Assembly: GCF_001187535.1 (NCBI RefSeq) | Contig: NZ_LFIO01000835.1 | Location: forward strand, 1-37,358 | Direction of reading: 5' to 3' | DNA length: 37,358 nt | Origin: Rhizobium ecuadorense | GTDB lineage: Bacteria; Pseudomonadota; Alphaproteobacteria; Rhizobiales; Rhizobiaceae | Part shown: positions 24,113 through 32,727 of the stretch, one piece after another | How positions within the stretch are numbered: position 1 is the stretch's first letter | How the letters are laid out: each line of letters opens with the position of its first letter | The notes under the pieces: model-generated | What the model was told of the DNA's origin: nothing | The model's input: only the letters and a program-made list of their open reading frames with translations | Databases searched by the model: none | Made by a program: the position numbers and the translations under genes

Positions 24113-26019
24113 TGGTGACGCGTCGCATTTTTCTGGGCGGCCTCGTCGGCGCGGCGATCGCCCCCACAGTGCTTCGGGCAGAACAGGCCGGCGAGCCTGA
24201 GTTTCTCAAGGAGCGGCTGGCATCCGGCAGCCTGCCGGGTATGGCCGAGCGCATTCCCGCCCGCCCGCGCATCGTCAACCTGAAGGAGATGGGGCTCGAG
24301 CCCGGCAGCTACGGCGGCACGGTGCGAACCATCATCGGCAGCCAGCGCGATATCCGCTTCATGACGATCTACGGCTATGCCCGGCTGATCGGCTACAACA
24401 AGCACCTGCAGTTCCAGCCGGATATTCTCGCCGATTTCAGCTCGGAAGACGACACGGTCTTCACCTTCAGGCTGCGCGAAGGCCATAAATGGTCCGACGG
24501 AGAGCCGTTTACGGCCGACGATTTCCGCTACTGGTGGGAAGACGTCATCCTCAACGAGAAGCTGACGCCGGGCGGCGGCGCGCTGGAGCTTCGTCCGCAT
24601 GGCAGCCTGCCGCGTTTCGAGATGCTCGATCCGCTGACGGTGCGCTACAGCTGGGACAAACCCAACCCGATGTTCCTGCCGACGCTCGCCGGCCCCATCC
24701 CGCTCGTCATCGTCGGGCCGGCGCATTATCTCAAGCAGTTCCATAAGAAGTTCCAGCCCGACCAGGCGAAAATGGAACAGATGATGCAGGCCAACCGCGT
24801 CAAGAAATGGCAGGACCTGCACATCAAAATGGCCCGTTCCTACCGGCCTGAGAATCCCAACCTGCCGACGCTCGATCCCTGGCGCAACACGACGGCGCTG
24901 CCGGCCGAGCAATTCGTCTTCGAGCGCAACCCGTTCTTCCACCGCGTCGACGAGACCGGCCGGCAGCTTCCCTATCTCGACCGCTTCATCCTCAACGTCT
25001 CCTCCTCGTCGATCATCGCCGCCAAGGCAGGCGCCGGCGAGGCCGACCTGCAGGCGACCGGCATCGACTTCAACGACTACACCTTTCTGAAAGAAGCTGA
25101 GAAGCGCTTCCCGGTGAAGGTCAATCTCTGGAAGGTGGCGCGCGGCTCGCGCATCACCCTGCTGCCGAACCTCAACTGCGCCGACGAGGTATGGCGCGGC
25201 CTCTTCCGCGACGTACGCCTGCGCCGCGCCTTGTCGCTGGCGATCGACCGGCACGAGATCAACATGGTCGCCTTCTACGGCTTGGGCACGCCGAGCGCCG
25301 ACACCGTCCTGCCCGACAGCCCGCTGTTCAAGCAGGAATATGCCGATGCCTTCGTGAAGTTCGATGCCGACGAGGCCAACCGCCTGCTCGACGAGATCGG
25401 CCTGACCAAGCGCGGCAGTGACGGGATCCGGCTGCTGCCGGACGGGCGGCGCGCCGAGATCACCGTCGAAACCGCCGGCGAGAGCAATCTCGACACCGAC
25501 GTGCTGGAGCTGGTGCACGATCACTGGGCCAATATCGGCCTTGCGCTCTATACCCGCACCTCGCAGCGCGACGTCTTCCGCAATCGCGCCATGAGCGGCT
25601 CGATCATGATGTCGATCTGGTACGGCCTCGACAATGGCGTGCCGACGGCCGACATGTCGCCCTCGGGACTGGCGCCGACCCTTGACGATCAGTTACAATG
25701 GCCGCTCTGGGGCATGCATTACCTCTCGGCCGGCCAGGAGGGCGCAGCCCCCGATCTGCCGGAGGCTGCCGAACTGGTCGACCTGCTCAAACAATGGGGC
25801 TCGACGGCGAAATTCGAGGAGCGCCAGGTGATCTGGCACAAGATGCTGTCGCTCTATACGCAGCAGGTGTTCTCGATCGGCCTGATCAACAGCACACTGC
25901 AGCCGATCCTTTGCGCCGCCAAGCTGCAGAACCTGCCGGAGAAAGCCCTCTACGGCTTCGATCCCACCTCCTATCTCGGCATCTACATGCCGGATGCATT
26001 CTGGTACAAGGAGGCCTGA
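24112..26019 (+). CDS. ABC transporter substrate-binding protein, family 5
   Basis: Periplasmic binding protein of 635 residues, longer than DppA/OppA (about 530). The N-terminus 'VTRRIFLGGLVGAAIA' fits a twin-arginine (Tat) signal. Family-5 landmarks follow: 'PGSYGGTVRTIIG', 'DDTVFTFRLREGHKWSDGEPFTADDFRYWWEDV' pieces, 'LPYLDRFIL', 'DVRLRRALSLAIDRHEIN' and the late 'NIGLALYTRTSQRDVF'. The ligand cannot be inferred. Large family-5 proteins of this kind in rhizobia include importers for alpha-galactosides and opine-like compounds as well as peptides. The start overlaps the ATPase stop, and 3 bp separate its stop from the first permease start. Confidence 0.92.
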   Translation: MVTRRIFLGGLVGAAIAPTVLRAEQAGEPEFLKERLASGSLPGMAERIPARPRIVNLKEMGLEPGSYGGTVRTIIGSQRDIRFMTIYGYARLIGYNKHLQFQPDILADFSSEDDTVFTFRLREGHKWSDGEPFTADDFRYWWEDVILNEKLTPGGGALELRPHGSLPRFEMLDPLTVRYSWDKPNPMFLPTLAGPIPLVIVGPAHYLKQFHKKFQPDQAKMEQMMQANRVKKWQDLHIKMARSYRPENPNLPTLDPWRNTTALPAEQFVFERNPFFHRVDETGRQLPYLDRFILNVSSSSIIAAKAGAGEADLQATGIDFNDYTFLKEAEKRFPVKVNLWKVARGSRITLLPNLNCADEVWRGLFRDVRLRRALSLAIDRHEINMVAFYGLGTPSADTVLPDSPLFKQEYADAFVKFDADEANRLLDEIGLTKRGSDGIRLLPDGRRAEITVETAGESNLDTDVLELVHDHWANIGLALYTRTSQRDVFRNRAMSGSIMMSIWYGLDNGVPTADMSPSGLAPTLDDQLQWPLWGMHYLSAGQEGAAPDLPEAAELVDLLKQWGSTAKFEERQVIWHKMLSLYTQQVFSIGLINSTLQPILCAAKLQNLPEKALYGFDPTSYLGIYMPDAFWYKEA

Positions 26020-26022
26020 GGC

Positions 26023-27021
26023 GTGCTCAGATACATTCTCTGGCGCATCGCCGCCATGGTGCCGACGCTCTTCGTCATTTCGGCGCTGGTTTTCACCATC
26101 ATCGAGCTGCCGCCGGGCGATTTCTTCGAGAGCCAGATCGCCGAGCTGCGCGCCTCCGGCGAGACCGCCAACCTCCAGGAAATCGAGGAGATGCGCCAGC
26201 AATACGGCTTCGACAAGCCGGAGATCGTGCGCTATTTCTACTGGGTCGGCGGCATGCTGCACGGCGATTTCGGCTATTCCTTCGAATACCAGATGCCGGT
26301 TTCCGACGTGGTCGGCGAGCGCCTGTGGCTGACGATCCTCGTCTCCTTCACGACCATCCTGCTCACCTGGCTGATCGCCTTTCCGATCGGCATCTATTCG
26401 GCGACGCACCAGTATAGCTGGAGCGATTACGGGCTGACCTTCCTCGGCCTGCTCGGCATCGCCATCCCGAACTTCATGCTGGCGCTGATCCTGATGTATT
26501 TCGCCAATATCTGGTTCGGCATTTCGATCGGCCATCTGATGGACCAGCAATATATCTCGGCGCCGATGAGCTGGGAGAAGGCGCGCTCGATCCTCTCCCA
26601 CCTGTGGATCCCGGTGATCATCGTCGGCACGGCGGGTACGGCCGGCATGATCCGCCGGCTGCGCGCCAACCTGCTCGACGAGATGCAGAAGCAATATGTG
26701 ACGACAGCGCGCGCCAAGGGCCTGCATCCGATGCGGGCGCTGCTCAAATATCCGCTGCGCATGGCGCTCAACTTCTTCGTCGCCGATATCGGCTCGATCC
26801 TGCCGTCGATCATCTCGGGCGCCGAAATCGTCGCCATCGTGCTGTCGCTGGAGACGACCGGGCCGATGCTGATCAAGGCGCTGCAGAGCCAGGACATGTA
26901 TCTCGCCGGCTCCTTCCTGATGTTTCTGGCCTTCCTCAACGTCATCGGCGTTTTGATCTCCGACATCGCGCTCGGCTTCCTCGATCCCCGCATCCGTCTG
27001 CAAGGCAGGAGCACCAAATAA
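26023..27021 (+). CDS. ABC transporter permease, DppB type
   Basis: First membrane subunit of the importer, 332 residues, about six helices. The GTG start at 26023 is preceded by AAGGAGG at 26008-26014, a strong RBS. The N-terminal 'LRYILWRIAAMVPTLFVISALVF' helix is typical of DppB. The EAA-type cytoplasmic loop that docks on the ATPase reads 'YVTTARAKGLHPMRALLKYPLR'. The C-terminal helix ends with 'VLISDIALGFLDPRIRL', as in DppB proteins. The TAA overlaps the ATG of the second permease by one base. Confidence 0.92.
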   Translation: MLRYILWRIAAMVPTLFVISALVFTIIELPPGDFFESQIAELRASGETANLQEIEEMRQQYGFDKPEIVRYFYWVGGMLHGDFGYSFEYQMPVSDVVGERLWLTILVSFTTILLTWLIAFPIGIYSATHQYSWSDYGLTFLGLLGIAIPNFMLALILMYFANIWFGISIGHLMDQQYISAPMSWEKARSILSHLWIPVIIVGTAGTAGMIRRLRANLLDEMQKQYVTTARAKGLHPMRALLKYPLRMALNFFVADIGSILPSIISGAEIVAIVLSLETTGPMLIKALQSQDMYLAGSFLMFLAFLNVIGVLISDIALGFLDPRIRLQGRSTK

Positions 27022-28193
27022 TGTCGCCCCTTCCCGCACCCGGCGCGCCGCTTCCCCATTACGTCTCGACCGCGCCTTTCGATCCCCTGGCGACCGAGAC
27101 CATGACGGCGGCGCAATCGCGCATCCATCTCGCCTCGCAGAAGCAGCTGATGTGGTGGAAGTTCAAGCAGCACAGGCTGGCCTTGATCTCCGGCATCTTT
27201 CTCGCCGCCGTCTACCTGATGATCCTGATCGTCGAATTCCTGGCGCCTTACGGCCTGCACACGCGCAACGTCGATTTCATCCACGCGCCGCCGCAGCAAA
27301 TCCATTTCTTCGACAAGGGCAATTTCGTCGGTCCCTTCGTCTACGGTCGCAGCATGACGCTCGATCTCGACACGCTGCACCGCGTCTATACCGACAGGCC
27401 GAACGACGTGCAGCCGATCCGTTTCTTCTGCCGCGGCGATGCCTATAAATTCTGGGGAATTGCCGCCTCCAACTATCATCTGGTCTGCCCGGCAATCGGC
27501 GGCCAGATGTTCCTGCTCGGCACCGACCGGCTCGGCCGCGATGTGCTGTCGCGCATTCTTTACGGCGCGCGGATCTCGCTGACGATCGGCCTGATCGGCA
27601 TTTCGATCAGCTTCGTGCTCGGCATCGTCATCGGCGGCCTTGCCGGCTATTGGGGCGGCATTTTCGATCTGGTCGTCCAGCGCCTGATCGAAGTGCTGCA
27701 ATCGCTGCCGAGCTTGCCGCTCTGGATGGCGCTGGCCGCCATCATGCCGGTGACCTGGAGCCCGATCGTCATCTATTTCGGCATCACCGTCATTCTCGGC
27801 ATCATCGACTGGACCGGGCTGGCGCGTGCCGTGCGCTCCAAGCTCCTGGCGCTGCGCGAGGAGGATTACGTCCAGGCGGCCCAGTTGATGGGCGCCAGCA
27901 CGCCGCGCATCATCGGCCGGCATCTGGTGCCGGGCTTCATGTCGCATCTGATTGCCTCGGCGACGATTTCGATCCCCGGCATGATCCTCGGCGAGACCGC
28001 GCTCTCCTTCCTCGGCCTCGGCCTTCGCCCGCCGATCACCAGCTGGGGCATTCTGCTGACCGAGGCAAAAAGCGTCAGCGTCATCGCCTTTTATCCCTGG
28101 CTGCTCTATCCGATCATTCCTGTTGTTCTTGTCATTTTGGCGTTCAACTTTCTGGGAGACGGCTTGCGTGATGCGGCAGATCCCTACAAATAG
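27021..28193 (+). CDS. ABC transporter permease, DppC type, with large periplasmic insert
   Basis: Second membrane subunit, 390 residues, about 90 longer than DppC. After helix 1 ('LALISGIFLAAVYLMILIVEFL') comes a roughly 120-residue stretch containing 'FFCRGDAYKFW' and 'NYHLVCPAIGG' (two cysteines) before the conserved 'LGTDRLGRDVLSRILYGARISL' entry, then five helices. The EAA loop is 'EEDYVQAAQLMGASTPRIIGRHLVPG', and 'SFLGLGLRPPITSWGILL' is typical. Similar inserts occur in YejE-type permeases and may contact the binding protein. A hairpin lies 10 bp past the stop. Confidence 0.92.
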   Translation: MSPLPAPGAPLPHYVSTAPFDPLATETMTAAQSRIHLASQKQLMWWKFKQHRLALISGIFLAAVYLMILIVEFLAPYGLHTRNVDFIHAPPQQIHFFDKGNFVGPFVYGRSMTLDLDTLHRVYTDRPNDVQPIRFFCRGDAYKFWGIAASNYHLVCPAIGGQMFLLGTDRLGRDVLSRILYGARISLTIGLIGISISFVLGIVIGGLAGYWGGIFDLVVQRLIEVLQSLPSLPLWMALAAIMPVTWSPIVIYFGITVILGIIDWTGLARAVRSKLLALREEDYVQAAQLMGASTPRIIGRHLVPGFMSHLIASATISIPGMILGETALSFLGLGLRPPITSWGILLTEAKSVSVIAFYPWLLYPIIPVVLVILAFNFLGDGLRDAADPYK

Positions 28194-28203
28194 CAGAAAA
28201 CCC

Positions 28204-28225
28204 GGCGGCGCCTCATGGCACCGCC
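28204..28225 (+). terminator. Hairpin after ABC importer operon
   Basis: GGCGGCGCC-TCAT-GGCACCGCC forms a 9-bp stem with one mismatch and a 4-base loop, 10 bp after the permease stop. There is no T-run, so it is either a weak terminator or an mRNA-stabilising or processing structure between the importer and the glycosyltransferase genes. Confidence 0.35.
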
Positions 28226-28290
28226 CCCGCCACGTGGCCTCCGGACGGTGGGGGTACTAACGCATGTTGTTCACCCCGGAGGGAACTCCC

Positions 28291-29496
28291 ATGGCCAGAC
28301 GTCTCGAAGATGCGCGCATCCTCATGTACAGCCACGACACCTTCGGCCTCGGCCATCTCAGACGCTGTCGCGCCATCGCCCATGCGTTGGTCGAGGATTA
28401 TCGCGGCCTCAACATCCTGATCATTTCGGGGGCGACGATCGCCGGCGCCTTCGACTACCGCGCCCGCGTCGACTTCGTGAAGATCCCGAGCGTCATCAAG
28501 CTGCGCAACGGCGAATATACCTCGCTCGCCAGCCATATCGACCTGCACGAGACGCTGAAGATGCGCGAATCGAGCATTCGCCACACGGCCGAAACCTTCC
28601 AGCCCGACATTTTCATCGTCGACAAGGAGCCGATGGGGCTGAAGGGCGAGGTCGAGGATACGCTCGGCTATCTCAAGGCCCGCGGCACGGTGCTGGTGCT
28701 CGGCCTGCGCGAGGTTATGGACGCGCCGCATCTGCTCGAGGCCGAGTGGAAGCGGAACGGCATCATGCAGAAGATCGACCAATATTACGACAGCGTCTGG
28801 GTCTATGGCCCGCCTGACTTCTACGATCCTTTGATCGGTCTCGACGTGCCCGCGAGCCTGCGCCGGAAGATGGATTTCGTCGGCTTCCTGCAGCGCAGCG
28901 TCTCCAAGGGCAAGACCTCGATCAACGCCCGCAAGGACAATTACCTGCTCGTCACCACAGGCGGCGGCGGCGACGGCTCCGATCTCGTTCACGACGTGAT
29001 GAACGCCTACGAGGCCGATCCGACGCTGACGCAGAAGGCGCTGGTCGTGCTCGGGCCTTATATGCCGGCCGCCGAGCGCGCCAAGCTGGTGCAGAAGGGC
29101 GAAGCCATTCCCTATATCGAGGTGATCGAGTTCGACAACCACATGGAAGAGCTGATCGACGGCGCCACCGGCGTCGTCGCCATGGGCGGCTACAACACCT
29201 ATTGCGAGATCCTCTCCTTCGACAAGCCTGCCCTGATCGTACCGCGGGTCAAGCCGCGCGAGGAACAGCTGCTTCGTGCCCAGCGGGCAAGCGCGCTCGG
29301 CCTCGTCGATATGCTGCTGCCGGACCAATCGGCCGATCCCACCATCATGTCCGAGGCTCTGAAGCGCTTGCCCTCCCGCCTGCCGCCGTCGAAGAGCGGC
29401 AGCAATATGCATCTCGAAGGGCTCGACCACATCTCGCAGACGGTCGGCCGATGGATCGACGGCCGCGCCAGTCACCTTTCCCTCGTCGCGGAATAG
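28291..29496 (+). CDS. Glycosyltransferase, GT-B fold (MurG/GT28-like), first of trio
   Basis: A 401-residue protein of the 'glycosyltransferase family protein' group. It starts with 'RILMYSHDTFGLGHLRRCRAIAHAL', a GHxxR acceptor-loop motif similar to MurG/GT28 enzymes, and has a donor-domain pattern 'YLLVTTGGGGDGSDLVHDV' and 'ATGVVAMGGYNTYCEILSFDKPALIVPR' that fits nucleotide-sugar binding. The ATG at 28291 is preferred over 28264 because GGAGGGA lies at 28278-28284. There are no membrane segments. It is followed after 9 bp by a GT4 gene and then a second GHxxR-type transferase, so all three probably build one glycan. The product is unknown. Confidence 0.82.
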   Translation: MARRLEDARILMYSHDTFGLGHLRRCRAIAHALVEDYRGLNILIISGATIAGAFDYRARVDFVKIPSVIKLRNGEYTSLASHIDLHETLKMRESSIRHTAETFQPDIFIVDKEPMGLKGEVEDTLGYLKARGTVLVLGLREVMDAPHLLEAEWKRNGIMQKIDQYYDSVWVYGPPDFYDPLIGLDVPASLRRKMDFVGFLQRSVSKGKTSINARKDNYLLVTTGGGGDGSDLVHDVMNAYEADPTLTQKALVVLGPYMPAAERAKLVQKGEAIPYIEVIEFDNHMEELIDGATGVVAMGGYNTYCEILSFDKPALIVPRVKPREEQLLRAQRASALGLVDMLLPDQSADPTIMSEALKRLPSRLPPSKSGSNMHLEGLDHISQTVGRWIDGRASHLSLVAE

Positions 29497-29505
29497 GGCA
29501 CAGCC

Positions 29506-30753
29506 TTGCCGCCACGCCGCAAGATTCTTGTCGTGCTGAAAGGCTATCCCCGCCTTTCGGAAACCTTCATCGCCCAGGAGCTGCTCGGCTTGGAAAAGGC
29601 CGGCTTCGACCTGACGCTGATTTCGATGCGCCGGCCGACCGACAAGAAGCGCCATCCCGTGCATGACGAGATCAAGGCGCGCGTCGTCTACCTGCCGGAA
29701 TATCTGCACGAGGAGCCGATCCGCGTGCTGAAGGGCCTGATCGCCGGGTTCTCCAAACCCGGCTTCAAGGCGCTGATCAAACGTTTCCTCGCCGACCTGC
29801 CACGCGACATCTCCCGCAACCGCTTCCGCCGTCTCGGCCAGGCTTTGGTGCTGGGACGCGAATGGCCCGATGGCGGACAATGGCTGCATGCCCATTTCAT
29901 CCACACGCCGGCTTCGGTGACGGAATATACCAGCATCCTCACCGGCACACCCTGGACCTGTTCGGCGCATGCCAAGGACATTTGGACGTCGCCCGACTGG
30001 GAGCTGCAGGAAAAGCTCGCCGGCGCCCGCTGGGCCGTCACCTGCACCCGGACGGGCTATGAGCACATGCGCAGCCTGACCTCCCGCAAGGACGCGGTGC
30101 ACCTCAGCTACCACGGTCTCGATCTCGCCCGGTTCGGCGCTTTTGCCGGCGAGCGGTCGGAGAGGACCGGCAGCGACACCGATGATCCCGCCTTCATTCT
30201 GAGCGTCGGCCGCGCCGTCGAGAAGAAGGGCTACGATGTGCTGTTGCGCGCACTCGCCCTGCTGCCCGCCGACCTTCATTGGCGCATGGACCATATCGGC
30301 GGCGGCGAGGAGCTTGCGAAGCTGAAGGCATTGGCCGCCGAGCTCGGCCTCTCCCACCGCATCGTCTGGAAGGGCGCCATGGCGCAGGAAGACGTGCTCG
30401 ATCATTACCGCCGCGCCGACCTCTTCGCGCTTGCCTGCCGGATTGCCGCCAACGGCGACCGCGACGGCCTGCCGAACGTGCTGGTGGAAGCCTCGAGCCA
30501 GCGACTGGTCTGTGTTTCGACCGAAGTATCCGGCGTGCCGGAACTGCTCAAGGACGGTGAAAACGGCCTGGTGGTGGCGCCGGAGGATCCGGCGCTGCTG
30601 GCCAAAGCCCTGGAGACGGCGATCCGCGACCCGGCCCTGCGCAAGCGCCTCGGCGACGCCGCCGAAAAGCGGGTGCGCGACGATTTCGACTATCACTCCA
30701 GCATCCGGCAGCTCACCGGCCTGTTCGAGGCCGAATGGCAGAAGGCGTCATGA
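29506..30753 (+). CDS. GT4-family glycosyltransferase, second of trio
   Basis: A 415-residue retaining glycosyltransferase. The N-terminal domain begins 'KILVVLKGYPRLSETFIAQELLGLE', a pattern common in exopolysaccharide GT4 enzymes. The donor domain contains 'FILSVGRAVEKKGYDVLLRAL', 'HIGGGEELAKLKALAAELG' and the Ex7E region 'DGLPNVLVEASSQRLVCVST' followed by 'SGVPELLKDGENGLVV'. The start is TTG at 29506 with AGGG just upstream, since no ATG fits. The stop overlaps the next ATG (ATGA at 30750-30753), so translation of the third gene is coupled. Confidence 0.9.
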   Translation: MPPRRKILVVLKGYPRLSETFIAQELLGLEKAGFDLTLISMRRPTDKKRHPVHDEIKARVVYLPEYLHEEPIRVLKGLIAGFSKPGFKALIKRFLADLPRDISRNRFRRLGQALVLGREWPDGGQWLHAHFIHTPASVTEYTSILTGTPWTCSAHAKDIWTSPDWELQEKLAGARWAVTCTRTGYEHMRSLTSRKDAVHLSYHGLDLARFGAFAGERSERTGSDTDDPAFILSVGRAVEKKGYDVLLRALALLPADLHWRMDHIGGGEELAKLKALAAELGLSHRIVWKGAMAQEDVLDHYRRADLFALACRIAANGDRDGLPNVLVEASSQRLVCVSTEVSGVPELLKDGENGLVVAPEDPALLAKALETAIRDPALRKRLGDAAEKRVRDDFDYHSSIRQLTGLFEAEWQKAS

Positions 30754-31895
30754 CGGCACCGCGTATCTTCTTCTACGTCCAGCATCTGCTCGGCATCGGC
30801 CACATCGCCCGCGCCAGCCGCATCGCCAACGCGCTCGTCAAAGATGGTTTCGACGTCACGGTGGTCACCGGCGGCCTGCCGGTGCCGGGTTTTCCCGGCG
30901 AAGGCGTCAAGACCGTGGCGCTGCCGCCGGTCGTCGCCAGCAATGCCGGTTTCTCCGGCCTCGCCGATGCCGATGGCCAGCCAGCCGGCGAGGAATTCCT
31001 CACTGCCCGCCGCGATCTGCTGCTTGAGGCCTTTCATGCCGCCAGACCCGATGTCGTCATCATCGAAGCCTTCCCCTTCGGCCGGCGGCAGATGCGCTTC
31101 GAACTGCTGCCCTTGCTCGCGGCGATCGAAAAGGCCGAGCCGCGGCCGAAACTCCTGAGCTCGGTGCGCGACATCCTTCAGGAAAACCGCAAGGCTGGCC
31201 GCGACGCGGAAACCGCAGCCCTGGTCCGGGCACATTTCGATGCCGTGCTCGTCCATGGCGATCCCGGCTTCATCAGGCTGGAGGACACTTTCCCGCTGAC
31301 GACGGAGATTGCCGACAGGCTGCGTTATACCGGCCTTGTCGCGGCGCCGCCGGCGCCGGAACCGACTGAAACCTTCGACATTATCGCATCGGCGGGCGGC
31401 GGCGCGGTCGGCGCCGAATTGATCGGCGCGGCGAAAGAGGCGGCGGCCCTGCTGCCGGCCGATCTGCGCTGGCTGCTGATCGCAAGCCCGAACCTGCCGG
31501 AAGCCGATTTCGCCGCGCTGTCGCAGGACGCCTCCCCAAACGTGACCCTGGTGCGCTTCCGCAAGGATTTTCCCTCGCTGCTGCGCGGCGCGAAAGTGTC
31601 GATTTCGCAGGCAGGCTACAACACGGTCGGCGACCTCCTGCGCACCGAATGCCGGGCAATCCTCATCCCCTTCGTCGCCGGCGGCGAGACCGAGCAGACG
31701 GTGCGCGCCGAGCGGCTGCAGGCGCTTGGTCTCGCCGACATCCTGCCGGAAACGGGACTGACGTCGGCCCATGTGAAGGAGGCAGTCGAAAAAGCGCTCG
31801 CCGCGCCGCGCCGCGGGGCGGTCTCGCTCGATCTCGACGGCGCTGAGAAAACCGCCGGCATCATCCGCTCCATGGCCGGCAATTCGAAGGCTTGA
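30750..31895 (+). CDS. Glycosyltransferase, GT-B fold (MurG/GT28-like), third of trio
   Basis: A 381-residue protein distantly related to the first gene of the trio. It starts 'RIFFYVQHLLGIGHIARASRIANAL', with the same GHxxR acceptor-loop motif. The donor domain shows 'DIIASAGGGAVGAELIGAA' and 'VSISQAGYNTVGDLLRTECRAILIPF', with 'GGETEQTVRAERL' as in MurG-like C-termini. The ATG at 30750 is chosen because of the ATGA overlap and AGAAGG leader. The two GHxxR transferases flanking a GT4 suggest a repeating disaccharide or stepwise assembly (inference). No transporter or polymerase follows; a WYL regulator begins 111 bp downstream. Confidence 0.85.
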   Translation: MTAPRIFFYVQHLLGIGHIARASRIANALVKDGFDVTVVTGGLPVPGFPGEGVKTVALPPVVASNAGFSGLADADGQPAGEEFLTARRDLLLEAFHAARPDVVIIEAFPFGRRQMRFELLPLLAAIEKAEPRPKLLSSVRDILQENRKAGRDAETAALVRAHFDAVLVHGDPGFIRLEDTFPLTTEIADRLRYTGLVAAPPAPEPTETFDIIASAGGGAVGAELIGAAKEAAALLPADLRWLLIASPNLPEADFAALSQDASPNVTLVRFRKDFPSLLRGAKVSISQAGYNTVGDLLRTECRAILIPFVAGGETEQTVRAERLQALGLADILPETGLTSAHVKEAVEKALAAPRRGAVSLDLDGAEKTAGIIRSMAGNSKA

Positions 31896-31962
31896 CGATC
31901 TCCATGAGATTAGGCGGCTAAAGAAATGAGCGCACGGTGTCGGCAAAGCCGCTCAAATCTCA

Positions 31963-31998
31963 TGCTGCCACTATCTGGCAGCAGCAAGCCTGTATAAG
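31963..31998 (+). promoter_or_regulatory. Perfect inverted repeat and -10 upstream of WYL regulator
   Basis: TGCTGCCA-N5-TGGCAGCA (31963-31983) is a perfect 8-bp dyad, followed by TATAAG at 31993-31998 and the ATG at 32007. The position between the -35 and -10 regions is that of an autorepressor operator. Similar CTG-N-CAG dyads precede many YafY/WYL genes. Binding is inferred. Confidence 0.55.
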
Positions 31999-32006
31999 CT
32001 TACCGC

Positions 32007-32702
32007 ATGTCCCGCTCCGAACGTCTCCTCGACCTTCTCCAGGTATTGCGCCGTCACCGCCGGCCGGTCAGTGGCGGGGTGCTGGCCGACGAGATCGGCG
32101 TCAGTATCCGCACCCTTTACCGGGATATCGCCAGCCTTCAGGCCCAGGGCGCGGCGATCGAGGGCGAACCGGGCGTCGGTTATGTCCTGAAACCGGGATT
32201 TCTGCTGCCGCCGCTGATGTTTCCGCCTGAGGAAATAGAAGCTCTCGTGCTCGGCTCCCGATGGGTGGCGGACAGAGGGGACGATCACTTACGCGATGCG
32301 GCGCGAAATGCGCTGGCGCGGATCGCCGCCGTGCTGCCGCCCGAATTGCGCGACGCATTGGAGGCCTCCGCCCTTCTGGTGGGGCCAGGCGTCAAACTCC
32401 CTGTCGATCAGGTCGATCCGGCACTTCTGCGCAAGGCGATCCGCACCGAACGCAAGCTTTCGCTCTCCTATAACGACGGCGCCGGCGTGGCGTCGGAGCG
32501 CGTGGTGTGGCCCTTCGCGCTCGCCTTTTTCGACCAGGTGCGCCTCCTCCTCGGCTGGTGCGAACTTCGCCAGGATTTCCGCTCGTTCCGCACGGATCGA
32601 ATCATTCATGCGCAAGCGCTCGACGCACGTTATCCCAAGCGCCGGCAGGCGCTGCTGAAACAATGGCGGCAGATCCAGGGAATATCGGCCCCTGAACATT
32701 AA
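32007..32702 (+). CDS. WYL-domain transcriptional regulator (YafY/DeoR-type HTH)
   Basis: A 231-residue regulator. The N-terminal HTH_11 winged helix has 'RLLDLLQVLRRHRRPVSGGVLADEIGVSIRTLYRDI' pieces and 'GEPGVGYVLKPGFLLPPLMF'. The WYL domain (about 140-205) includes 'IRTERKLSLSYNDG', 'VVWPFALAFFDQVRLLLGWCELRQDFRSFRTDRI' pieces. In this family the WYL domain senses a ligand, often a nucleic acid or small molecule. Genes of this type usually sit beside a VOC or similar enzyme. Here the downstream side is only a transposase remnant, so a partner may have been lost. Confidence 0.9.
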   Translation: MSRSERLLDLLQVLRRHRRPVSGGVLADEIGVSIRTLYRDIASLQAQGAAIEGEPGVGYVLKPGFLLPPLMFPPEEIEALVLGSRWVADRGDDHLRDAARNALARIAAVLPPELRDALEASALLVGPGVKLPVDQVDPALLRKAIRTERKLSLSYNDGAGVASERVVWPFALAFFDQVRLLLGWCELRQDFRSFRTDRIIHAQALDARYPKRRQALLKQWRQIQGISAPEH

Positions 32703-32727
32703 AGGGCACAGATTGACGGAAGGTGGA

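Noticed and set aside
28213..30696. 827-codon minus-strand open frame opposite the glycosyltransferase trio
   Set aside because: Same GC-rich antisense artefact. It spans two plus-strand genes with clear glycosyltransferase motifs and has no recognisable domain.
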